The translations under genes and the position numbers were made by a program. Shown in pieces: positions 36,735 through 47,600 of a stretch of 64,000 nt of DNA. The stretch is from Cinnamomum chago (Eukaryota > Streptophyta > Magnoliopsida > Laurales > Lauraceae), in NCBI GenBank assembly GCA_038049695.1, contig CP142453.1, positions 124,099,001-124,163,000 on the forward strand. Reading direction: 5' to 3'. The notes beneath the pieces are model-generated. The model did no database searches, was not told the origin of the DNA, and saw only the letters and a list, made by a program, of their open reading frames with translations. The first letter of the stretch is position 1. Each line of letters starts with the position of its first letter.

Positions 36735-39700
36735 ATGCCCGGAGAGATGGAAAGGTTCATCTACAGCCTTGTAGGAGATGTGGAAATGGTCCTCGACTTC
36801 CCAGAGGAGATGGAGAAAATGATCCTGCCCCCTGCTCGTTCCTATGTGAAGAACACAAAGGCCATGTTTCGCACTCCTGCTGACGTTTATGAGCACCCTG
36901 ATTCCTACCACTATGTCCTCGATATGCCCGGTCTCCAAGTCGAAAACATTAAGGTTAATTTTCTTATTGTCACATTCCGGTCCCGAAATCACCCTGGCCT
37001 AGGGTAATTCCCGATGTGTGTCACACGTACTCCCGCATGTCGTACCTGTCTCGAGCCAAATACAACACACGAAAGAGAGAAGATCGACTATTCCACATGT
37101 GAAAATAAATAACATGTAATATAAGTCGTAATTCATTCATATAAGGTATCAAATTCCATCAAATTCAATTAAACATTTAAGTTTGATACAAAAGAAGTAT
37201 ACAAATATATACATTAAGTTACAAAAGAGGGATCAATGAAAAAACCCTATACAACCACTACCAAAAGTATATTCAAAAGAATTTCGTATGACTATATGAA
37301 AAGGATAATCACACGGACTATGGTAATTACAAGTGTAGACCGCACTCCGAGGAGGTAATTCTAAGCTGGCCCTGGCTCTGGCCACTCTTCTAATCCCGAC
37401 GGTACCTCTTGGGTACCCTCCTCTCTCTCCTGGACCGCTTCAGGACCGGGAGTTGCATCTGCGTCTGTGACACCAAATGTAGTATCTCAATACGACGATT
37501 TAGCAAGTATAGGCAAAATACGAAATCACATAATGTTGCAAATTGAATTTAAGACAAGTAAATTAGTGGATGGCAATGATAAATATCAACTACGCAAATT
37601 GTGCATATATTGAATAATTTATGCTAATGAATCAATGAATAAGAAAACATACTAATTTGGCTATTACTTTAAGCTCATCCTCTTAAAGAGAGCAAATCTA
37701 GTTGGAATGTCACCAGTTGCCTGGCCAAAGGCTAACTAACTATCCGGTTCTGGAGTTCCGGTGCTCCAGGTGACTTACTGCAGTAGTCTCTCATAAATAA
37801 ACCAAGTGCTGACCCCGTCGGGCGTCACAAGATCGAAGCTAGGTAGTGCCGACTCAAGCGAATCAAACTAATAGAATATTAAGTGGATTTAAGTGAGTTT
37901 GTATTCCAAATCATCTATAAACAAAATCAATTCACTTCATATATCATCGTATACTCACTCAATCCACATTTCAAATAAGTACTGAATCGATATACCATAT
38001 GTGAAGAATGACGGAGAAAGTAAAGTCATTAAACCTCAAAGGATCTTGATATTACAATAAACTTATTTATTTATAATGATTGATCTATCAAATGAAGATA
38101 TAATTCAATATGAAATGCAATAATTTGGGGAATCAAGAAATTTACTAGCCAATCTATTCTAATCCTCTATTATTTTTCCACCATCCAATTCGATATACAT
38201 TTAAGGAGCCTTTATTTAGTGTCACAGTGTAATAAAAAGTTCATTAAATTAATATCCATGGCGTGGTGATAAGGTCTTAATTGGTTTTAGGGCTACTCAA
38301 GCTCCTAGGGTTTTCAATTAGGCAACTAAGGGTTAAGTATTAATTTGTGGCTCTAAGAGGGCCTTGGAATAAAATAAAACAATTTAAAAAATCAGGGTTT
38401 TGGTCAGTTAGAAATGATCTGGCGGTTAGCCGCCTGGGTTCCTGACAAAATGTTAGGTTCTGAAACTGCAACCGCAAGGGGGGCGGCTAGCCGCCCGGGG
38501 TCATGCGGCTAGCCGCCAGTTCACGCGGCTAACCGCATGACTGCGGATTTGTTCTGTTTCACCTATTCTGACACTCTCTCTCCTCTTCTCCCTTCCATAC
38601 TTCTTCTCTCCTTCTGTAGCATGGAGCCTACTTGCTCCCATGTCCAACATATAGTCAACCCATAACAATTAAATCCATAAGGAGAATCCAACATATAAAG
38701 CTAAATCAAAATTTACATTATTGAATACTAGGAATCATGAATAAACATGGAATCAATAGAAATAACAAATATGTAAATTCATATTATGCTTATACTTGCC
38801 TCAAATTTAAGCTTTCCAAAACTCCTCTACACTCTTGGTGTTCAAAACCCTAAAATCCCCAAATGATTCAAACCCTAGACACAATTCATCAAATAATGAA
38901 ATGAATACTATGATAGACTACCCAAGAGTCTCTTGACTCCATTTTTACTCAAAACCTACTATCAAAGATGGATTTGAGTCATACCTTGACAAGGAATTCG
39001 AAGTTTAGAGTTGAAGGAGAAAGGTTTCTTGGAGTAAGAGAGGAATAAGATGGATAGCATGGAGAAGAAGATGAAGAAGAATCTCTACACTTGTCTCCGC
39101 TTGCACCATGCCAAAGTGATTGAAGAAAGAAAGGAAATTGAAAGGAAGAAGAGAGGAGAAAGCTCTCTTACTCACTCTCTCACCACCCACATGCAGAAAA
39201 CGAATGAAGTGAATGGGTTGGAGTGGTTGTGAGAGATAAAGATGAAAATTTTACAGAAAAGTCCATTAGTTGTGTAAAATTTCAATTTAAGTCAAATGAG
39301 GGTCCATTTCTTCAACGAGTGATCAAATGAAGTAAAACTGAATATGAAAATCGATGTGCTCAACGAGATACACGCGATGACACCAAGATGACGTGAAAAC
39401 GATGCAAAACGAGAAAATCTATAATTACGAACAAGTCCTTGACTCAATCCAAATGAGTCAATTCAACTCCACTCAACTAATCAAAACTCAAGCCTCAATT
39501 TAACTCGGTCTAAGAGACTAAGGTGATGATTTACAACTAAACACGATTAATTATGCTAAATCCTCATTAATTAACACTAATGACGATTAAATTGGGTTGG
39601 GGTGTAACACTTATCAACCCCCTCTTTCAAACAGCGCCCATGTTTATGGAAGTGTGTTTTGTTTTGTAACATGGTTAATTGCATGGTCTTCAGCAGGTAA

Positions 39701-39963
39701 AGGTGGAAAATGGGGTACTACATGTGGTTGGAAAGAAGAAGAAAAGAGAGGGGGAGAGGGAGAAGGAGAAGGAAGGAGTGAAGCCGATACGAAGAGAGAG
39801 GAGAAGGGCTCGGTACATGAGAAAGTTCACGCTCCCCAAGAACACTGACCCGGAGAATGTGACTGCTACTTACAAGGATGGGGTCTTAACTGTGGTTGTT
39901 GCCAAGAAGCAAGATGAAGAAGCTCCTTCCAAACCCAAGACCATCAGCATCCCAGTCTCTTAG
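36735..39963 (+). CDS. HSP17-CII-like: Class II-like small heat-shock protein (Hsp20), two exons
   Basis: Exon 1 is 36735-36953 and exon 2 is 39697-39963, giving 161 codons, the usual length for cytosolic class II sHSPs. Exon 1 ends in YVLDMPGLQVENIK, the start of the alpha-crystallin domain. Exon 2 continues with VKVENGVLHVVGKKKK, MRKFTLP and DGVLTVVV, the domain's conserved end. TPADV..HPDSY resembles class II members. Such proteins are ATP-independent holdase chaperones forming oligomers. The intron is 2743 bp, of which 2647 bp are a solo LTR plus one TSD. The region between the two domain halves is unusually Lys/Glu/Arg-rich. An upstream ATG at 36680 opens 17 codons and stops at 36731-36733, one base before the chosen start, so either a uORF or a frame-shifted original N-terminus is possible. 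Expression is not shown. Confidence 0.72.
36968..39609. mobile_element. Solo LTR (2.64 kb) in the heat-shock gene intron
   Basis: The ends are TGTCACATTCCGG and GGGGTGTAACA, with a perfect 5-bp TSD CTTAT at 36963-36967 and 39610-39614. No internal domain is present. It contains a GC-rich palindrome cluster at 38421-38536 in an otherwise AT-rich body, and a purine-rich zone near 39010-39170. The terminal style resembles gypsy-type LTRs, but the lineage is inferred only. Confidence 0.88.
38421..38536. repeat. Cluster of GGCTAGCC-type palindromes inside the solo LTR
   Basis: GGCGGTTAGCCGCC (38421), GGGCGGCTAGCCGCCC (38481), GCGGCTAGCCGC (38505) and GCGGCTAACCGC (38525) are four near-perfect palindromes in 116 bp. 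The local GC content is far above that of the surrounding LTR. Confidence 0.85.
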
Positions 39964-40500
39964 AGCTCTGACTTGAGTTGTTGTTTTTTTTTTTTCCTTG
40001 CTCTTTTTAATCTTGTGATCATATCTACTACTCATATGCCATATACATACCATCTGAAAAATGAGATGAGAGAGTGCATGTATGGTGTCGTTGAATCAAG
40101 CGGTTGTGTTTGTGTTTACTTGTGAATTACAGTGCATTGCGTTCTTCTAAATCAAGTCCATTGTCCTTTTCTTTGTTGTGAAACCAAGAAACCAACGTGC
40201 TATCGAGGTTCAGTAAAATGCTTAGACAAGTGCGTTAGGTGGCATTTGAAAACAGTAATATCCCGTAGAACGTGCCGAAGCACATTGCCCTTTTACCCCC
40301 CTCTTACTAATCAACGCCATTGCTCTATTTTTTTTCTTTGATAATGGAATCTTACCATATTTAAATTTAAGGATATTATGTTGTTTATTTATCCAAACAC
40401 CTCTATATCATTTCCTTGATCAAGTAAATCTATCATGTTGAATGGTAACTAGCAATAAATCTATCACATGGAAGAGTACGTATTACCTATCGTATTTGTT
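39964..40500. other. 3' flank of the heat-shock gene
   Basis: It begins with a T-rich run after the stop codon, as in a plant 3' UTR. No further gene is seen before the MITE at 40.5 kb. Confidence 0.5.
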
Positions 40501-40503
40501 ATA

Positions 40504-40653
40504 CCTTCACTGTGACTGGACAATTAACAGTCCGTCATATCATCCAAAAATTTAGGTGATTTTTAAGTTTAAAAAAGTATAAATTAGATGAAAGAAAATC
40601 ACCTAAATTTTTAGATGATGTGGTGGACTGTTATTGGTTCACTCACGATGAAG
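40504..40653. mobile_element. Foldback MITE, ~150 bp
   Basis: The left arm (CTTCACTGTGACTGGAC, AACAGTCC, ATCCAAAAATTTAGGTGA) is matched in reverse complement by the right arm (TCACCTAAATTTTTAGAT, GGACTGTT, CACTCACGATGAAG). The whole element can fold into one long hairpin. An ATA triplet flanks both sides, so a 3-bp TSD is possible. Confidence 0.65.
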
Positions 40654-41602
40654 ATATAAAAACAACTATAGGTGATTTGAACTCTATATTAAATGGTAAC
40701 TAGCAATACATAGCAATGCATCGTGCATGTGTGAGTTTCATGTGTGCATCATAAAATTAGTAATCTCGAACGATATATGACGGAAAGCCTTTCTATAAAA
40801 GTGAGTAGTCCGGATTCTATGTTTCAACGAAATATAAAAATACTGTTGAGGTTTATCGCCCAACCGCCACACATATAAAATGTGGGTGTGGGACCCACAG
40901 AGAAATTGGTGGGGCCCACTGTGGTGCGCTCTGTTTTAGTTTTTCTCTCATCTGAATGTCGCGTGAATGTGGCGTTACGGGTCGTAACAACTTATAGGTA
41001 TCGGAACAGTACCGCACGTACCGCCATAATTTTTTTCCCTTTTTTATTTCATTCCTCTTCTCGTGAGTTTGCATGAGGCTTTACGGGCGTGTCCTCATAG
41101 GTATTTATTTATTTATTTTTATAGAGTCTGGTCTCGTGTTTCAATTGATTGACATCACATTTTAATTAATTGTTTATATATCCATAAAAGCTATATTGCA
41201 CTGGCACTCTAAACATCTAATTACTTTAAAATTTAGGTGCTTCGGCGCTCCCGCTCTTAATCCCTATTTCGATCGTGCTTTGGGCACTTAGGTCAAACCC
41301 AGATATTGCATTCCCATAGGTTTGACTGCTTAACTTTCATTTAAAAACTTTGTTTAAACCTTTTAATCGCGACGTTGAGCGGAGCAGATAAGTTAACAAA
41401 GTAGCTTGGGGATGGAAATAATAATTAATTAAGCGGCTTTGATTGGGCCAGTCCTTTGTACGTTTACCAAAAGAAATGACAGAAAGCATGTGAAAGAGAG
41501 ATGAATAAATAAGGCCCTATAGGCCAAGCAGACACCACCATTTTCTGCAGCCCTCAACTGACGAATTCTAGCGGCGAAGTAGGATCTCTCCTCCTAGATA
41601 CT

Positions 41603-44600
41603 ATGGCCAAGACTAACTCACAAGTAATAACTTGCAAAGGTTCGTAGTGCATGAAGAGCTACTAAAGAAAGAGCCAAAGATGAGAAGTTTACGTGTATTC
41701 AATCAATTACTTTTTGGTTTAAAGATGATTGTACGATTGCAGCGGCGGTATGCTGGGGAGCCGGAGAGGCACTAAAAATAGAAGAGATCCAAGTAGAGGC
41801 ACCAGGACCGTCTGAGGTTCGCATCAAGATGCTTTGCTCAAGTGTCTGCCACACAGATATTCTATATTGGAAAGGAGGTTATGTGGTCAGTTTGGAAATT
41901 CTACCTTCCTGCACTGCTCTGGTCTTTCTTTATCCCTGATGATCATATAATCCCCCTTCAGTATTAACTGACGAAGGGGTGTAAGGATTTTGCTCTTTTG
42001 TGAAATTTGTTTCGACGGAAGAGAAGAATCCTGCATTTTTATCATTTGCATTCAAAACTGAAATCTTCTTTATTAAGGAAAATGAGTAATAAGTCTTTTT
42101 TTCCTTTTCTTTTCACTGTATCATAAAAGAGTGGGTTGAATCGAAATTCAAAACAATTTTCCTCTCGACGTGGCAAAATTGTCTAGTTACACAAACACAC
42201 CCTTAGGCTTTGAAATGGAGTAACAAAATAGGATGATTTTCTCTTATCCAACGGGTCCTACCTTTGGGAACGGTCCCAAATGTGAGCAGATGCACAGGAG
42301 AAAATTTTCCTAAAATAGAAAGCGTTAAATATTTTTCAAATTATACACCTGCACTTTTTCTTTTCTTTTTTTTTTTTTAAATATATTTTCTCCTTTCTAT
42401 TTTTTGTTTCTTTCCCTCGGATGGCAGGGATCTAGTGTTACATATATATTGTATCTCAAATGTTTTTGTTTAATGTTTTATTATGTATGTTGCATATATA
42501 TGATATGTTTTTGTTTGAATGATTCTCCCTTGCATTCTGGCTTTTCTGTTTGGCACAGCAATTATTTCCGATAGTACTGGGGCACGAAGGCGTTGGGTAA
42601 GATTCTCTTTCTTTATTTAGAGAAAACTAAAAAAAAAAAAATACTCTACAAGGCCATTAACCAAAAAAGAGGCAACTAGTCAATATTGCACGGAAGTGGT
42701 TCCCTGTGACCACTTTCAATTTTTTTTTATTAAAATTTAAACGTGTGACGACGTCGTCGCTTAATATCCCATTTAAACGTACGACGACGTCGTCGCATAA
42801 TCGCCTCGAACCCCATTTCCCCATTTTCACCTTCTTCCTCCCATCATTTCCCCCATTTCTCCTCCTCTCACTCTCCCATCAAGCACCTAACTCTCTTCTC
42901 CAATTCTTCAGCACTAACCCACCCATGCTTCTCATAATCCACATCAAATTTCATCCACAATGGGAAACGAATCCACAAAGCGAATTCTGAGTGGCTTGCA
43001 GGTATGATTAATTACATCGATTGCAATCTCTTAAATGTTTCTCGGAATTCATATTTGGTGCTGTGAATGCTCTAGACGGGGCATCTTCTTTTTCATCCTT
43101 TCTGCCTTGACACCAATAGCATGTGCATATATAAATGTTGCTACCAGCTGTTTTGGGCTTTGAAATTAAAAGAACAGCCCCCACTTTCATACCCATTTGA
43201 AAGTCCACGAGGATCCTAACCCTAGAGGGGGGGTGAATAGGGTGAGCTACAAGTATGACCAATTTCGACCAATTTTAATTTCTTAAACTAAACTAGTCAC
43301 ATGTGATGATTAAACAAACAAGATGCGGAAGCTAATACAAAATCAATCACCACATAGCATGCACCACAACATACATTTCCATTTCTAAGAAAATGAAATC
43401 AAAAGAAAAAGGAAATGAGAATCATGGAACATGCTTTAGATGAATATAACTAATGATGTTATAGGCATTTCCATTCAAACAATCTTCAAATCATTTTGAA
43501 AAACAAAATCCAACAATGAGCATAAAAAGAATGATTTTGAAGATCAATTTTCAACATTGTATTTTAAAAGATATAACTTAATTGAAACACATACAAGTTG
43601 ATTTTTCAAAACAATGTTCTCCATATAAAAATATAACTTAGAAGTCTATGGAAAAACTTGAATTGATTCAAATCATTTGTTCAAATAATCTTACTATGAC
43701 ATCTACACAAATGATTCAAAAACAATTGATCATGAAAAATCTAGCTATAAAAGCTTTTAAAATCACAATCAATTAATCATGTTGAAATGCAATGCAAAAC
43801 ATAAAACTAAATGTGTGCAAAAAGCAAATCAAACATGATGAGATTATAATCAAATGATTTTGAAAACCATGATATGTAACTTAGAATGGTGCATGAAAAC
43901 AAAATCAAATGATCATAAAGAAACAATGCATTTTAAAAGATGTAACTATGAAAGAACAAAATGCAAAGCAACATGACCAACAAAGTGATTTAACTATTAA
44001 AGAATAGGTTGGTCAAGTAGGTTCAAGGCCCTAAGGTTTGTCTAGGTAAATAACTTTAGGAATCCACCTAAGGTCTTGAGAGGGTTGAACTTTGAGGTCT
44101 ATCTTAGAAGTCTCACCAACTAAAGGAGATTTAACTTGATAAATTTTCAATTTGAACTTATCACCATGATATTTAGATTTCACTAAATTTAGCTTAGATT
44201 GGTGATTAGTCTTTTGATGTTGGTGAGTTTTCTTCTTAGGGGAGTGCTTCACTTTTCTTTTCTTGTTATTTTCTCCCTTTACTTGACTTTTGAAATTTAG
44301 ATTTAACTTAGTAACTTTCTTCAAAAGTTCTTTCATGGGTTGATATAAGGGAGATAGGTTGAGAAGCTTTTTATTCATAGATTCTTTTAAGCTTGGTTTA
44401 ACTTGTTTAAACTTCTTAGAATCTATCTTAGGAGACTCCATTTTAATAGATTTAACTTGTTTAGTCTTTTTGGAGTCTTTCTTCATTTTTAGTGTCTTAC
44501 CCTTCATAGGTTTTGATTCTCCATTCTTTAGTTCAAAGATGGGCTTAGACACATAGCTTCTTTTTCTTAGTTTGCACTCAAATTTTAGATGTCCTTCTTT

Positions 44601-47600
44601 ACCACAATAATGACATTTAATTTTGGACATTTGAGAGAGAGTGCTAGAGAATGAGGACTCACCTTTCACAAAGGTGTTGGTGAATTTAGGGTCATATGAC
44701 ATATTCCTATCAAATCCAAGACCCGTCCTATCTCCATGAGATTTACCCAATTTGAATAATTTTTCAAGTTTCTCTTCACTTTGGGTAAACTTGCACTCAT
44801 ACTTTTGTTTATAGCTTTCAAGTTCAGTGACTTTGGTTTTAAGGGTTGAATTTTCATATTTAACTTTTGTTAGTTCATTTTCAATTCCCTTAAAATTGTT
44901 TAGCTCTTCATAGGCAAGTTTTAACTTAGAATTAAGCTTTAGTTCATTAACAACATTAGATCCAAGCTCTTGGGTTTTTAACTTACTTTTAATCAACTTG
45001 GCTTCTAAATTATTAAAGTCTTTGTCTTGCCTTTTTATTTGATCTCTTAGAATTAAATTTTCCTTATTGACATTATCATAATCCATCTTTAATTCTTTTA
45101 GTTCATCTTGAATGTTAGATAGATTATTTAAAGAGATCATGAACTTAGATTCTACACAATTTATAAATTCATCTTTTTCTCTAAGTTCATTTTTAGAAGA
45201 GTCTAATTCTTGGTTTAGCCTTATAGATTCTTCTTTTAATCTTTTATTTTTCTTGGAAACCTCTAAGGACCATGAGTACAATTCCTCATAGGCTTCAAGT
45301 TCATCATATTCTTCTTCTTTTAATTCAAGTTGAGATTCTTTAAATTCAATGTTTGAATCTCCATAAGATGGAAGAATGAGGGGTCTAGAAGAATCTACAA
45401 AGTCTAGCATAGTGGAGTCCATTTCAATGATTTTCAGATAAGCACTACTCTAGGGTTTTAACTCTAGGTTTTTACGCCTAATCAAGAGTTCCAAACACTT
45501 GATCCTAAGGGATTAGAGCACTTGGCTCTGATACCAATTGAAAGTCCACGAGGATCCTAACCCTAGAGGGGGGGTGAATAGGGTGAGCTACAAGTATGAC
45601 CAATTTCGACCAAAGCAATAACCTTTACAAATGAGGATTTCTCTAAGAAGGTGTCTTTACAAAAGATCACTCTAAGAGATTACAATTTAAGCACAATGGA
45701 ATTTGCCTCTTAAATAGGCTAATAGGAAAATGAAATTCCAATTACAAACATACACTAAAATAAACTAAAGTGTGTGCACAAAGTGTATGTATGAGTTTCT
45801 TCAATCAATTTTAACAATGAAGCTTTTAAATGAATGCATGATGCATTTTAAAATCAAGGTTTATAAAATGATGATTGAAGAGAAAACTAATCACATAAAA
45901 GATTCAAACAACTTTGAAGAATTAAGATAAACAAGTTGAGTGAAAGTTAAAGTCTAAGAACATATGTGATTAGGATAAGAGTGTGTGCAAACTAATCTAA
46001 TTTACCAAGAAAGATATTGAGTTTGCAAAACAACTCTTTAAGGGCTTGAAATCATGCATAAATGAAAATACAAAGGATTTGAACATGCATGAATTTCATT
46101 TGAATGGAAATCAAAATAACTTAGAAGATGTACCTTTTAAAAACTCATGAGATTGATTTCCAAATAGCCCTCTAGCCTTTCCAACTTCTTCCCCTTTCTT
46201 TGGCTCCAAAATGCTCTCAAAAGTTCAAGTTTCAAGAACTTGAAAAAGGTTGGAAATGAATGGACTTTATAGCCAAAAAGTAGCCAACGGCTAGTTCTCG
46301 GTCGACCTAGACACAGGTCTCGGTCGACCGAGAAAGCACAACGGTCATATTTCTGACCGTTGGAGGCTTACAGTTCAGAAACTGTACAGGGGCCCTGCAG
46401 TGTCCTCGGTCGACCGAGACACAGGGCTCGGTCGACCGACGACACTGTCGGGCGAGTCCCTGGGCCAAAATTCCAACTTTTTCCATTTTCAAAGTTTTTC
46501 TTTGGTGGATCTTTTGGCCACTAAATCAAGCTTAAATAACATGTTTTAAGGTATTCTAAGATGTTTAAAAACATGAGAAACACAAAGCCTAAAATGATTC
46601 ACAAGATTAAAACCAAAGGCTAGCTTGATTTGAATACAACTCTTTTCAAATGAAAATGCATACACAAATGATTCTTTTTGGGTTGAAAGTATGCAAAGCT
46701 CAAACCTAAATTCATAAGATGATTTTCCAAATATAATGCACAAGGAATTAGGTTTTCAAAAGAGTTTTGGGTTCTAAAACCAATGCATCCAAGTTTAAAA
46801 CCAAAACATGCATAAAACAAAAGCTTTTCCAAATCTTAAAAGCTATGCATGTATAAAACTAGATTTCAAGGTTTTCTAAAGCAATGCTAGTGTGTGAATC
46901 CAAATGATGCTAAAGTGCAAATGCATCCATCAAATTGCAAAAACAAAAGACCTAACACCATTTACTGCTTTAGAGATGTAATCAGCGCTCCATTCCGTAT
47001 CATTGAAAATTACTTGAAATAGAGACTTTTTTTTTGCACACATTCAAAGCTGAAGCTTTTTTTTGGTTTCATGGTGGTTGTGTGGGGATCGTTCCGTGAA
47101 CCGAAGCCTGTCTTGGTCTCGGCATAAAGCGCCAACCGGGGTCTCGGCCACGGTCACAGACCATGTGCCGCTTCGGTTTCGGCATATCTTTCTGACATCG
47201 GTTAGTAAGGACTAACCGATCTCACCTCGGCTCTGCCACCCCGCTCAGTCTCGGCTGGATATGACTACCTGACGACTACGTGCCGAACAACTTAGACAGG
47301 GTCTGACCGCACGCCTGATTCCCGGACATGTGTTGGGCATGCATTGATGGGACGGGAACGTCATCTACACCGTCCACCCTCACCATCTCTCTGACAAATC
47401 CACGCCTAGTGGCTGCAGCCATCTGGGCAGGGCTCGAGATTGGGATCCGATAGGACCCCAGCCGCCAACGAGTCAAAGTCCAATCAGGCCCAATGTGACT
47501 CACATTTAATGCATTATGGGCTGATTGGACTCTCATTTGATGCATTGAGGGCTATAATGGACCTCCATCGATGGCCCTATAAGGCTAACACGACTCTACT

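Larger units (their letters stand above)
43198..46957 (-). mobile_element. Gag-only copia-type LTR element nested in the MULE
   Basis: Both outer ends are fixed by the perfect TSD CCATT (43193-43197 and 46958-46962). The element reads on the minus strand. The right LTR (45539-46957, 1419 bp) is the 5' LTR, followed inward by a primer-binding site. At the left end only 75 bp (43198-43272) match the LTR, identical to 45539-45613; the rest of the 3' LTR is missing. Only a gag-like frame is present, with no pol. The 756 bp between gag and the left end are AT-rich and non-coding. Confidence 0.82.
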
